A stretch of DNA of 64,000 nucleotides from Lewinella sp. LCG006 (GTDB lineage Bacteria; Bacteroidota; Bacteroidia; Chitinophagales; Saprospiraceae), in NCBI RefSeq assembly GCF_040784935.1, contig NZ_CP160680.1:4310501-4374500 (forward strand), written 5' to 3'. Made by a program: the position numbers and the translations under genes. Shown here piece by piece: positions 55,701 through 64,000 of this stretch. Every line of letters begins with the position of its first letter. Positions within the stretch are counted from its first letter, which is position 1. The notes under the pieces were generated by a model. The model did no database searches. It had not been told where the DNA came from and saw only the letters and a program-made list of their open reading frames with translations.

Positions 55701-58700
55701 CCACCACGGTAACGATCAACGTGACGGGTGATGGCCAGTTCCACACCATCACGATCACGGATTTGGAAGACAATACTTGTATGGCAAGTACAGAAATAGA
55801 GACAACCAACTGCATCATCCCCTGTAGCATCACCAACCTGGTAGCGAGCAGCGGTAGCAGCACCACCCACACAGTAGAAGTCCGCGATTTTGACTTCTCC
55901 CCCCAAAACATCACGATCACCGCCGGCGATGTGGTGGAATGGATTTGGACGGGTGTAGTAGCCCACACCGCCACTTCCGACGCCACTTCCGGCGCTGACA
56001 GCTGGGACTCTGGTCTGTTGGGCACGGGCGCTACTTACACCTCTCCGGTGCTGAGCGCAGGCTTGCATCCATACTATTGTATACCACACGGAGCCCCTGG
56101 CGGCATTGGCATGGCGGGCACGATCACGGTGCAAGCCGATTGTACCAACGGTCAGGTGTCGGTAGGTTTGAGTTTTAATGCGCAAGGCGGCAGCTTCAAT
56201 GGTTACCAAATCCTGGTCGACGGCCAGGTGGCGGGCAGTGGCAATTATGATCCATCGGGTCAAAACAGTACCTCGGTGCTGGTGCCCGGTGATGGCCAGA
56301 GCCACACGATCACCATCCGCGATGCGGACGACAGTGCCTGTAGTGCGAGCACGAGCATCAGTACCCCCGATTGTAATGCCCCCACTTGCTCGTTGAGCCT
56401 AACGGCCGCAGAAAGTGGTGGTTGTAATGCGAGTGATGAAGTCCCCGTTACCTTGACGGTCTCAGACGTAGGAGGCGGTGCGAGCGGCTTCAGCGTTACG
56501 GTTGATGGCAGTGCATCCGGAACCTTCGCCTACAGCGGCACTGGTACCACCACGGTGACGATCAACGTGACGGGCGATGGCCAGTTCCACACCATCACGA
56601 TCACGGATATAGAAGACAATACCTGTACGGCAAGTACAGAACTGCAAACAACCAACTGTATCATCCCTTGTAGCATTACCAACCTGGTAGCCAGCAGCGG
56701 TAGCAGTACTACCCATACAGTAGAAGTCCGCGATTTTGACTTCTCTCCCCAAAACATCACGATCACCGCCGGCGATGTGGTGGAATGGATCTGGACGGGT
56801 GCAGTGGCTCACACCAGCACTTCCGACGCTACTTCCGGTGCTGACAGTTGGGACTCTGGCCTGTTGGGCACGGGCGCTACTTACACCTCTCCGGTGCTGA
56901 GCGCAGGCTTGCATCCTTACTATTGTATACCACACGGAGCCCCTGGCGGCATCGGCATGGCGGGCACCATCACGGTGCAAGCCGATTGTACCAACGGTCA
57001 GGTATCGGTAGGCTTGAGTTTTAGTGCGCAAGGCGGCAGCTTCAATGGTTACCAAATCCTGGTCGACGGTCAGGTTGCGGGCAGTGGCAATTATGATCCA
57101 TCAGGTCAAAACAGTACCTCGGTGCTGGTACCCGGTGATGGCCAAAGCCACACGATCACCATCCGCGATGCGGATGACAGTGCCTGTAGTGCGAGCACGA
57201 GCATCAGCACCCCCGATTGTAACGCCCCCACTTGTTCATTGAGCCTAACGGCCGCAGAAAGCGGTGCTTGTAATGCGAGTGATGAAGTCCCCGTTACCTT
57301 GACGGTCTCAGACGTAGGAGGCGGTGCGAGCGGCTTCAGCGTTACGGTGGACGGCAGTGCATCCGGAACCTTCACCTACAGCGGCAGCGGCACCACCTCG
57401 GTGACGATCAACGTGACGGGCGATGGCCAGTTCCACACCATCACGATCACGGATATAGAAGACAATACTTGTACGGCAAGTACAGAACTGCAAACTACCA
57501 ATTGCATCATCCCTTGTAGCATCACCAACCTGGTAGCGAGCAGCGGTAGCAGCACCACCCACACAGTAGAAGTCCGCGATTTTGACTTCTCTCCCCAAAA
57601 TATCACGATCACAGCTGGTGATGTGGTGGAATGGATTTGGACGGGCGCAGTGGCTCACACCAGCACCTCCGATGCTACTTCCGGCGCTGACAGTTGGGAC
57701 TCTGGTTTGTTGGGCACGGGAGCTACGTACACCTCTCCGGTGCTGAGCGCAGGCTTGCATCCATACTATTGTATACCACACGGAGCCCCTGGTGGCATTG
57801 GCATGGCGGGCACCATCACGGTGCAAGCCGATTGTACCAACGGTCAGGTATCGGTAGGTTTGAGTTTTAGTGCGCAAGGCGGCAGCTTCAATGGTTACCA
57901 AATCCTGGTCGACGGTCAGGTGGCGGGCAGTGGCAATTACGATCCATCTGGTCAAAACAGTACCTCGGTGCTGGTACCTGGTGATGGCCAGAGCCACACG
58001 ATCACCATCCGCGATGCGGACGACAGTGCTTGTAGTACGAGCACGAGCATCAGCACCCCCGATTGTAATGCCCCCACCTGCTCGTTGAGCCTAACGGCCG
58101 CAGAAAGCGGTGCATGTACAGCGAGCGATGAAGTACCCGTTACCTTGACGGTCTCAGACGTAGGAGGCGGCGCAAGTGGCTTCAGCGTTACGGTTGACGG
58201 CAGTGCATCCGGAACCTTCGCCTACAGCGGCAGCGGCACCACCACGGTGACGATCAACGTGACGGGCGATGGCCAGTTCCACACCATCACAATCACGGAT
58301 TTAGAAGACAATACTTGTACGGCAAGTACAGAACTGCAAACAACCAACTGTGCTACTCCATGTGAATTGAACAATTTACAACTTACGGTGGCAGGACAAG
58401 GTGGTGGAATCGTTCATGAAGTAGAAGTACGTGACTTTGTCTTCGCACCCGCTACGTTGAGTCTAAACTTGGGGGATACGGTGCGTTTTATTTGGACGGG
58501 GGTAATTCCTCACACCACCACTTCTGACGCCAGTGCTGGTCCTGATAGTTGGGATTCTGGTTTATTGGGTCAGGGGACGGTATTTGATGTAGTGCCTACC
58601 ACGATAGGTACGCATCCCTATTATTGCATTCCTCATGGTGCGCCTGGAGGAATTGGTATGGCAGGCACTTTAGAGGTTTCGCCCCCTTGTGAGAATGGCC

Positions 58701-61700
58701 TGGCTACTGTAGCCGTTTCGTTTAATGCCATGGGCAATAGCAGTTCTTATCGCTTGTGGGTCGATGGACAGCAGTATTCCGGAAGTCCATTTGAATATAC
58801 GGGAGCTCAGACCACGCAGTTGATTCAAATACCAGGCGACGGTCAGAGCCATTTGGTGAGGGTCACGGATTTGGAAGATGCATCCTGTTTTGTACAAGAT
58901 GTGGTAGCTGTGCCAGATTGTGGCGGCAATATGGAACCTTGTGCCTTGATGTTAGAAGCTACCTTATTAGGTGATTGCAACGACGATGGTCAGGTGGAAG
59001 TTGGTTTGAGTGTCAATGCGGCCAATCAGGGAAGTGGATTTATCATTTTATTAGATGGTACACCGATTTCTAATGATCCTATCCCTTATGCAGTGGGTGG
59101 TACCACCAATACGAGCATCTGGCTTAATGGTACGGGTAACACACGGACCTTAACAGTGATGGACCAAGATAGTACCTCCTGTACTGCAAGTAGCCAGGTC
59201 CTGTTGCCCGATTGCCAGATTAACTGCTTGGTGACGGATCTGATGGTGGCTACTGGCCCCGTGGTTCATACCGTGCTGGTAGAGGATTTTGTGTTCACGC
59301 CCAGTCAAGTCAACGTTAATGTGGGAGATACCATTCGCTATGTCTGGACGGGAGTGATTCCGCACACGACCACTTCCGATGCCACTTCAGGCGATGATGT
59401 TTGGAACAGCGGTCTGTTTGGTCAGGGAGCGACCTATGATGTCGTCATCCAAACCGAGGGCGAGCACCCTTATTACTGTATTCCTCACGGTGGCCCCGGA
59501 GGGATTGGCATGGCAGGAAATATTACGGCTACCAAAACTTGTAACAATGGGCAAGGCTTAGTAAGTATTTCTTTCCATGTCACGAATGGAAGTCCGCTGG
59601 GATACCGCATTTTTGTGGACGGCGTACTTGTGGCGGGGCCTATTCCTTACGAAAATACTGCGGGTGAGAACGTTACTTCGATTGAAGTACCTGGTGATGC
59701 TACTGCACATATCCTGACCATTCAAGATATGGAAGTTGGTTTCTGTGCCGCCAGCGTCAACTTTACGGCTCCAGACTGTCCGGCGATTTGCCTGGTCGAA
59801 GACTTTGAGGTCTTTACTGGAAGTGGCATTGTACATACAATAGCGGTGGAAGATTTTGTTTTTGAACCCAGCTATTTACAAGCCAGAGTAGGGGAGACCA
59901 TACGTTTTGTATGGACGGGAGAAATCCCTCATACGACCACTTCTGATGCGACGAGTGGAGCCGATGTCTGGGATAGCGGCCTGCTGGGGCAGGGAGGTAT
60001 TTACGAATTGGTATTAACCGAGGCGGGCATTCATCCTTACTACTGTATTCCGCATGGTGGCCCCGGAGGGATAGGTATGGCTGGTATAATTGAAGCATTA
60101 CCTGCTTGTGAGGATTCGTTGGCCAATTACCAACTTCGATTTGGTGTTTCCAATGGTAGTGACCTGGGATATCGCGTATTTGTCGGAGGAGTGTTATTGC
60201 CTGGAAGTCCATTCTTGTACGATGATCCAACCGGTCAAAATGTGCTGAATGTTCTTTACCCCAGCTATGGGGAACAGTTGGTCTTCACGGTACAGGATGT
60301 TGAGACGCCTTTCTGTGCGGCTACCCGTAGTATATTGTCGCCGGATTGTAGCCCTCAATGTAACCTGGAAGCATTTACCCAAGGAAGTTGGGAATGTGGC
60401 GATGCCATGGCAACGATCAACCTGGCCGTTGTAGCACAAAACCCAGGTAGCAATGGCTTCCGGGTATTGGTTGATGGCGTAGCTCAGGAGAATAGCCCTT
60501 ATGTTTACACGGGTGAAACTACTTTGATTCAGCTATTTGTGATAAACGATGGCTTGGCTCACCAGGTCACCATTGAAGACCTGGAAATAAATGATTGCCA
60601 ATTCCAAATGATGTTAACGGCAGATTGTGATGGTAATTGCGGCTTTACGATTGATGATATAGAGATAGGTACCAAAACCCGCCACGAAGTGCAGGTTCGT
60701 GATTTCGATTACCTCCCCTTGCAGCTGATGGTAGAAGTAGGAGATACCATCCACTTTATCTGGACAGGCGATATTCCACACACCGTAACCTCAGATGCCA
60801 ATGAAGGCCCCGATGTATGGAACAGTGGCCTGTTGGGCAATGGCACCGAATTTGAGGTGATTATCCAATCTGCTGGCGAACACCCTTACTATTGTATTCC
60901 CCACGGTTCACCGGGAGGAATTGGGATGGCGGCAAATATTACGGCAGTAGGCGAATGTGAAGATGAGGAATTGAATGTGTTAGTCAACTTTGGCCTGAGC
61001 TATCCTGTAGGGAATGGTTATCAAGTGTTGATCAACGAAACATTGGTAGGCAGTGGCCTTTATCAAGCCGGAAATTTACAACAGCACCAACTGACATTGC
61101 CGGGAGACGGAGAGGTTTATCTTTTGAGTCTTATAGACAATACTGATGCAAACTGCCGTTTGGATACCCTCATCAAGATGCCCGACTGTAACGATGTATG
61201 TTTTGGGGTAACAGCTGATTATATCTACGAATTGAGACCAACTCCATTTACTTACCAATTTACCGATGTGAGTACGGGAGAACCAGACAGTTGGTTGTGG
61301 GATTTTGGCGATGGCAGCACCAGTAATGAGGCAAACCCAATGCACACCTTTCCCGGTAGTGGCGATTACCCTGTGTGTTTAATCATCAGCAATGAAAGCT
61401 TGATGTGCCAGGATACGATTTGTCAAACGATCTCTCTTGGTGACGATCTTTGTGAAGCAAGTTACAGTTATGAAATTGAAGGACTTAGTGTGATGTTTAC
61501 GGATGAGAGCCTGACCAGTAGCGCAGTTACAAGCTGGACCTGGACCTTCCCGCAAGGGGTACAAATCTCGGGTAATCCTACACCGAGCTACACTTTTCCT
61601 GCGCTGGCTACTTACGAAGTTTGCCTGACCATCGTAACAGACGAGTGTACCTCAACTTATTGTGATAGTATTGATCTTTCGGACCCTTGCCTGGTCTTTG

Positions 61701-62215
61701 AAGCCAACTTCACCTCCCAAAACGGCGACGGCTTAGAGATGCTCTTTATTGACCAAACAACGGGTACACCCAACCAGTGGTTATGGGGATTCGGTGATGG
61801 TACCACCTCCACACAGCAGTTTCCTTCCCATGAATATGCCACGGATGGCATTTACAGGGTGTGTCTTTTGGTACAGGATACCGTAAACAATTGTAATAGC
61901 GTCTACTGTGTAGATCAGCTGGTGGGCACGGTAGGTAGCTACGAGCGAAACAGCAATAAGGCATTGTTGATATTTCCTAACCCCACTAGTGTTAGTCATC
62001 AACAATGGCGACTGGAAGGCTGGAATGCGGAAGATGTTGGGCAGGAATTAAGGATCCAGATTTACCAAATGAATGGCCAGCAAGTACGCACACTGTCTAC
62101 ACAGATAAGTGAAACAGTGGATCTTCAACTGTCTAAACCATTACCGGCGGGCGTTTACCTGGTAGAAGCCAAGAGTGCCAAGCAGGTCTATCTGGGGAGA
62201 ATAGTGATTCAATAA
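52709..62215 (+). CDS. giant secreted protein: ten cupredoxin-like copper domains, PKD domains, T9SS sorting signal
   Basis: 3168 aa. Signal peptide MKYLTILILLWTCLPTLTG; one PKD domain near residues 25-95 (IVAWNWDFEEGNSTQQNPTF); three more near the C terminus (e.g. DSWLWDFGDGSTSNEANPMH); and a T9SS type A domain (LIFPNPTSVSHQQWRLEG ... LPAGVYLVEAKSAKQ). Ten copies of a plastocyanin-like unit lie between, at about 53330, 54170, 55020, 55865, 56710, 57556, 58410, 59265, 59830 and 60680. Each has DF-x-(F/Y)-x-P...GD, W-x-(W/V)-x-G...HT, then HPYYCIPHGAPGGIGMAG, supplying the His...Cys-His-Met ligands of type 1 copper. Short beta-sandwich domains with paired Cys (CSLSLTAAESGAC...) separate them. 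The 52590-52708 leader carries a 36-bp repeat. Surface electron transfer or metal binding is inferred. Confidence 0.9.
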   Translation: MKYLTILILLWTCLPTLTGQNCQSSFSFGETGITIDFFDQSTSNPGDPIVAWNWDFEEGNSTQQNPTFTFSQPDIYNVCLTITTQSGCTNTSCIEIETCVLSVNVSVGECDANNEIPITINISDPYDAARDINVSIDGNLVAGSPFRIRDDQPVVINTTVAGDGLTHTVVVNSEDIGTCSTTFEFMVPDCTSDCFLSSLNVSSSGGVTHTVDVGDDFFSPNNLTITVGDMVDFVWVGDGHSTTSDATSGPDSWNSGVIGFGSNYQVNIVNPGVHRYYCIPHGGPNGTGMSGILVANCPASGQFTLNLSFTTSLANAAGYQVLVDGNVVSQNNYNGTGTQNTSIPMAGDGQQHTIEIRDVNDPSCILSRNYLAPDCGAAPACSLQVSAAESGACNASDQVPVTLTISAINAGTSGFTVLINGSSVGTYSYDLSGTTTVTVNAPGNGQVQNIVVRDNDDNTCSGTTSITTTNCTIPCSISNLVAVTGSSTVHTVEVIDFDFAPANITITAGDVVEWIWTGAVAHTSTSDATSGADSWDSGLLNPGATYTSPVLSAGLHPYYCIPHGAPGGIGMAGTITVQADCTNGQVSVGLSFSAQGGSFNGYQILVDGQVAGSGNYDPSGQNSTSVLVPGDGQSHTITIRDADDSACSASTSISTPDCNAPTCSLSLTAAESGACNASDEVPVTLTVSDVGGGASGFSVTVDGSASGTFAYSGTGTTTVTINVTGDGQFHTIAITDLEDNTCTASTELQTTNCIIPCSITNLVASSGSSTTHTVEVRDFDFSPQNITITAGDVVEWIWTGAVAHTSTSDATSGADSWDSGLLGTGATYTSPVLSAGLHPYYCIPHGAPGGIGMAGTITVQADCTNGQVSVGLSFSAQGGSFNGYQILVDGQVAGTGNYDPSGQNSTSVLVPGDGQSHTITIRDADDSACSASTSISTPDCNAPTCSLSLTAAESGACTASDEVPVTLTVSDVGGGASGFSVTVDGSASGTFAYSGTGTTTVTINVTGDGQFHTITITDLEDNTCMASTEIETTNCIIPCSITNLVASSGSSTTHTVEVRDFDFSPQNITITAGDVVEWIWTGVVAHTATSDATSGADSWDSGLLGTGATYTSPVLSAGLHPYYCIPHGAPGGIGMAGTITVQADCTNGQVSVGLSFNAQGGSFNGYQILVDGQVAGSGNYDPSGQNSTSVLVPGDGQSHTITIRDADDSACSASTSISTPDCNAPTCSLSLTAAESGGCNASDEVPVTLTVSDVGGGASGFSVTVDGSASGTFAYSGTGTTTVTINVTGDGQFHTITITDIEDNTCTASTELQTTNCIIPCSITNLVASSGSSTTHTVEVRDFDFSPQNITITAGDVVEWIWTGAVAHTSTSDATSGADSWDSGLLGTGATYTSPVLSAGLHPYYCIPHGAPGGIGMAGTITVQADCTNGQVSVGLSFSAQGGSFNGYQILVDGQVAGSGNYDPSGQNSTSVLVPGDGQSHTITIRDADDSACSASTSISTPDCNAPTCSLSLTAAESGACNASDEVPVTLTVSDVGGGASGFSVTVDGSASGTFTYSGSGTTSVTINVTGDGQFHTITITDIEDNTCTASTELQTTNCIIPCSITNLVASSGSSTTHTVEVRDFDFSPQNITITAGDVVEWIWTGAVAHTSTSDATSGADSWDSGLLGTGATYTSPVLSAGLHPYYCIPHGAPGGIGMAGTITVQADCTNGQVSVGLSFSAQGGSFNGYQILVDGQVAGSGNYDPSGQNSTSVLVPGDGQSHTITIRDADDSACSTSTSISTPDCNAPTCSLSLTAAESGACTASDEVPVTLTVSDVGGGASGFSVTVDGSASGTFAYSGSGTTTVTINVTGDGQFHTITITDLEDNTCTASTELQTTNCATPCELNNLQLTVAGQGGGIVHEVEVRDFVFAPATLSLNLGDTVRFIWTGVIPHTTTSDASAGPDSWDSGLLGQGTVFDVVPTTIGTHPYYCIPHGAPGGIGMAGTLEVSPPCENGLATVAVSFNAMGNSSSYRLWVDGQQYSGSPFEYTGAQTTQLIQIPGDGQSHLVRVTDLEDASCFVQDVVAVPDCGGNMEPCALMLEATLLGDCNDDGQVEVGLSVNAANQGSGFIILLDGTPISNDPIPYAVGGTTNTSIWLNGTGNTRTLTVMDQDSTSCTASSQVLLPDCQINCLVTDLMVATGPVVHTVLVEDFVFTPSQVNVNVGDTIRYVWTGVIPHTTTSDATSGDDVWNSGLFGQGATYDVVIQTEGEHPYYCIPHGGPGGIGMAGNITATKTCNNGQGLVSISFHVTNGSPLGYRIFVDGVLVAGPIPYENTAGENVTSIEVPGDATAHILTIQDMEVGFCAASVNFTAPDCPAICLVEDFEVFTGSGIVHTIAVEDFVFEPSYLQARVGETIRFVWTGEIPHTTTSDATSGADVWDSGLLGQGGIYELVLTEAGIHPYYCIPHGGPGGIGMAGIIEALPACEDSLANYQLRFGVSNGSDLGYRVFVGGVLLPGSPFLYDDPTGQNVLNVLYPSYGEQLVFTVQDVETPFCAATRSILSPDCSPQCNLEAFTQGSWECGDAMATINLAVVAQNPGSNGFRVLVDGVAQENSPYVYTGETTLIQLFVINDGLAHQVTIEDLEINDCQFQMMLTADCDGNCGFTIDDIEIGTKTRHEVQVRDFDYLPLQLMVEVGDTIHFIWTGDIPHTVTSDANEGPDVWNSGLLGNGTEFEVIIQSAGEHPYYCIPHGSPGGIGMAANITAVGECEDEELNVLVNFGLSYPVGNGYQVLINETLVGSGLYQAGNLQQHQLTLPGDGEVYLLSLIDNTDANCRLDTLIKMPDCNDVCFGVTADYIYELRPTPFTYQFTDVSTGEPDSWLWDFGDGSTSNEANPMHTFPGSGDYPVCLIISNESLMCQDTICQTISLGDDLCEASYSYEIEGLSVMFTDESLTSSAVTSWTWTFPQGVQISGNPTPSYTFPALATYEVCLTIVTDECTSTYCDSIDLSDPCLVFEANFTSQNGDGLEMLFIDQTTGTPNQWLWGFGDGTTSTQQFPSHEYATDGIYRVCLLVQDTVNNCNSVYCVDQLVGTVGSYERNSNKALLIFPNPTSVSHQQWRLEGWNAEDVGQELRIQIYQMNGQQVRTLSTQISETVDLQLSKPLPAGVYLVEAKSAKQVYLGRIVIQ
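54140..58370 (+). repeat. five in-frame 846-bp tandem repeats inside the giant gene
   Basis: The landmark GATGTGGTGGAATGG occurs at 54236, 55082, 55928, 56774 and 57620, exactly 846 bp apart (282 codons). Each unit encodes one cupredoxin domain plus two beta-sandwich linkers. Units are near-identical in protein and DNA, with scattered synonymous and a few amino-acid changes (e.g. AVAHTSTS to VVAHTATS in the third). Homogeneity implies recent duplication or gene conversion. The flanking domains 1 and 7-10 are clearly older. Copy number may vary between strains or collapse in assembly. Confidence 0.95.
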
Positions 62216-62221
62216 CAGCCT

Positions 62222-63475
62222 ATGAATAGGAGAAAAGAAGGAATTTATCTGTTAGCGATTTTAGCGGCGCTAGGGATCGGCTACTGCTGGGGTAACCTCG
62301 GTGGATCAGCTAAGGAACGGGAGATGTCGTTTGTGAACTGTAGCCCTACGGAATTGGGCTACAGCTGCAGCATGCATCCCCAGGTGCGGGTGACAACCGA
62401 CGGCGATTGTCCCTTTTGCCAAATGCCCCTGGTACGCGAGGTTGTGCTTCCTGGTGCTGCGAAGGAAGGGGTAGTACTTACAGCAGAGGCTGCTGCCCTC
62501 GCCAATATCCAGACCAGCACCGTACTTTCTTCGTCGGGTAGGGCTTCCACGACCTTGAGAGCTGTTGGCAAAATAGTACCCGATCACAACCGTATTTTTA
62601 CCCAGGTCGCCAATTTGCCGGGGCGGATTGAAAAGCTGTACGCCCAACGCCCCGGACAGTGGATCAGCAAGGGCCAGCCCATCGCGCGCATCTACAGCAA
62701 AGAACTCATTTCGGCCGTAGAAGCCTTTCGGAGGCCCAATACGCCGGAAAGTTTGCGGCTGTCGGCCCAAAACAACCTGCGCGAGTGGCAAGTTGCTCAA
62801 AGTGTTTTTGATGAGCTGGTGAATGCGGAGGATTACCATCAGGCGGTAGATATTTATGCTACGGCCTCGGGTTTGGTGAAAAGCCTGGAAGCGCACGTCG
62901 GAGAGCAAGCCGTCAATACCATCATGGGGGCACCCACTACACTTTATACTATGGTCGATTTGTCAACGGTATGGGTAGAGGTTGCGGTGGAGGAAGCAGC
63001 TATTCGCCATGTACGCACGGGGCAGAAAGTTCAGATCAATGTCGATGCTTTTCCAGAGGAAACCTTCGGGGGAGAAATCATTAGCCTTGCGGCTCAGATG
63101 GAAGAATCAAGCCGCACCTTGTCGGCATTGGTAAGTTTAGCCAATCCAAAGCTGTCTTTGCGGCCAGGAATGTTGGCCAGGGTGACGATAGCATCTACTC
63201 CGAGTAAAGCCTCAGCGGTTTTGCTGGTTCCCCGTTCGGCTGTTCTTTGGACAGGTAAGCGCTCCGTCGTTTTTGTTAAAAAAGAAACCCATGGAGCACC
63301 TGTTTACCAATTGCGGGAGATACAAGCCGGGAACACCAAAGGAGAAGAGGTGGAGGTCCTGGAGGGCTTGGCAGAGGGAGAAGAAATCGTTACCAATGGT
63401 ATATTTACACTTGATGCTGCTGCTCAGTTACAGGGTGCGCCCAGTATGATGAATCGTCAACCGCGAGCGTTATAA
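62222..63475 (+). CDS. CusB/HlyD-type efflux adaptor with heavy-metal-binding domain
   Basis: 417 aa, starting 6 bp after the giant gene. An N-terminal anchor (IYLLAILAALGIGYCWG) precedes a heavy-metal-binding domain at about residues 47-70 (YSCSMHPQVRVTTDGDCPFC, QMPL) with C49, H52, C63, C66 and M68. The membrane-fusion module follows: VGKIVPDHNRIFTQVANLPG, RIEKLYAQRPGQWISKGQPI, AHVGEQAVNTIMGAPTTLYT, VDLSTVWVEVAVEEAAIRHV and a C-terminal EVLEGLAEGEEIVTNGIFTL. This is the adaptor of an RND heavy-metal efflux pump (CusB-like); the RND pump and outer-membrane channel are not in the window. Placement behind a multi-copper protein suggests copper handling. Confidence 0.92.
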   Translation: MNRRKEGIYLLAILAALGIGYCWGNLGGSAKEREMSFVNCSPTELGYSCSMHPQVRVTTDGDCPFCQMPLVREVVLPGAAKEGVVLTAEAAALANIQTSTVLSSSGRASTTLRAVGKIVPDHNRIFTQVANLPGRIEKLYAQRPGQWISKGQPIARIYSKELISAVEAFRRPNTPESLRLSAQNNLREWQVAQSVFDELVNAEDYHQAVDIYATASGLVKSLEAHVGEQAVNTIMGAPTTLYTMVDLSTVWVEVAVEEAAIRHVRTGQKVQINVDAFPEETFGGEIISLAAQMEESSRTLSALVSLANPKLSLRPGMLARVTIASTPSKASAVLLVPRSAVLWTGKRSVVFVKKETHGAPVYQLREIQAGNTKGEEVEVLEGLAEGEEIVTNGIFTLDAAAQLQGAPSMMNRQPRAL

Positions 63476-63479
63476 GTAC

Positions 63480-63515
63480 TTTTTTCCTGCTCAAGCAGTG
63501 ATTGTTCCCGTTCAG
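63480..63515 (+). repeat. 36-bp direct repeat, copy upstream of the partial lipoprotein gene
   Basis: One mismatch from the copy at 52599-52634 (C to T after AAGCAG). It begins 5 bp after the adaptor stop and lies 65 bp before the ATG at 63580, so its spacing to a start codon is close to that of the other copy (75 bp). Confidence 0.7.
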
Positions 63516-63579
63516 GAGAAAGGATTTTGAAGGTAAACATTATCCCCTTAAGTTTATAGATAAATAGCGACACGAAGAG

Positions 63580-64000
63580 ATGGCGAAAATTATTCAGACG
63601 GGTTTGGGGGTAATCATCCTCTTAATGATCATCATTCAGTTCAATGCTTGTAAGCATGATCCCTTTATTGTTGAGGATGATATGATGCCGATTGATACGA
63701 CGGATAATCCAGTGGATACCACCACTATGGGCACGCCTTGTGATCCGGATAAAGTGTATTTCGCATTAGATATTCAGCCGATCCTCACCTCCAATTGTGC
63801 TTTCAGTGGTTGCCACGATGCCGCTTCTGCACAAGACGGCGTGGTGCTTACGAGCTACGAGCGGGTCATGCAAACTGCCGACGTGAGGGCTTTTGATTTG
63901 GACGGTAGTGACCTATACGAAGTGATCACGGATAACGACCCGGATAAAAGAATGCCGCCACCTCCACGAGCTGGTCTTACCAGTGGCCAGATTAACTTGA
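63580..64000 (+). CDS. lipoprotein with C-x4-C-H motif, cytochrome c-like (3' truncated by window)
   Basis: 140 codons are visible and the frame is open at the window end. Signal/lipobox MAKIIQTGLGVIILLMIIIQ then FNAC. About residues 70-95 read LDIQPILTSNCAFSGCHDAA, a C-x4-C-H arrangement seen in a group of Bacteroidota proteins annotated as cytochrome c-like. It could bind heme if the motif is a variant CxxCH site. Later VLTSYERVMQTADVRAFDLD and KRMPPPPRAGLTSGQI resemble the c-type-cytochrome context with the M-P-P-x axial-ligand-like segment. It is downstream of the metal efflux adaptor and the repeated 36-bp element. Whether it is a true heme protein cannot be settled from this part. Confidence 0.72.
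   Translation, partial: MAKIIQTGLGVIILLMIIIQFNACKHDPFIVEDDMMPIDTTDNPVDTTTMGTPCDPDKVYFALDIQPILTSNCAFSGCHDAASAQDGVVLTSYERVMQTADVRAFDLDGSDLYEVITDNDPDKRMPPPPRAGLTSGQINL

Noticed and set aside
54146-57997. Repeated long minus-strand frames (up to 229 aa) opposite the cupredoxin repeats
   Set aside because: They recur with the 846-bp period, have a biased composition and mirror the + strand repeats; they are frame shadows of the real gene.

Overview
The window looks like chromosome from a Bacteroidota bacterium, most likely a Lewinella-like Saprospiraceae member (inference). Several secreted proteins end in type IX secretion (T9SS) sorting domains, promoters fit the Bacteroidota TTG...TAnnTTTG pattern, Shine-Dalgarno sequences are weak, and intergenic DNA carries mosaics of short repeats.

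Region 1 (1-25668, all + strand) is most of an extracellular contractile injection system (eCIS, a phage-tail-like particle of the Afp/PVC kind). In order: sheath (cut by the window edge), two tube proteins, a DUF5908 peptide, LysM adaptor, VgrG-like spike, PAAR tip, gp25-like baseplate protein, two very large baseplate proteins, a 1362-aa accessory or fibre-like protein, tape-measure protein, a 1538-aa DUF4157 cargo protein, a small SUKH/SMI1-like protein and the AAA+ ATPase. The cargo ends in a domain resembling a beta-beta-alpha-metal nuclease and is followed 7 bp later by the SUKH-like gene. This is a toxin-immunity layout and suggests antibacterial cargo.

Region 2 (25669-27044) has no protein gene. 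It holds four tandem minus-strand tRNA-like genes of about 142-152 nt. Each has a perfect or near-perfect acceptor stem and T arm, a class II D arm, and a greatly enlarged variable arm. A Bacteroidota-type promoter sits just upstream.

Region 3 (27045-44453) is mixed chromosome: a DUF819 permease, an SH3 lipoprotein, a small periplasmic Spy/DUF4890-like protein, an FtsX/MacB-type permease, a SWIM-SNF2 helicase, aroB, two proteins of unknown function, two T9SS-exported proteins, a duplicated PepSY-like lipoprotein and a small ABM-type monooxygenase. A promoter-preceded, strongly structured RNA lies at about 42632-42925.

Region 4 (44454-48189) is a UvrD/PcrA helicase gene on the minus strand. 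It is followed by eight tandem ~158-bp copies of its own 3' end.

Region 5 (48409-64000) starts with a YceI-like protein, a beta-propeller/Y_Y_Y histidine kinase and a LytTR response regulator. A 3168-aa secreted protein with ten blue-copper (cupredoxin-like) domains follows, five of them in exact 846-bp DNA repeats. Then come a CusB/HlyD-type efflux adaptor with a heavy-metal-binding domain and a partial lipoprotein with a C-x4-C-H motif. A 36-bp direct repeat precedes both the giant gene and the last gene. The region may be a regulated metal or redox surface module (inference).
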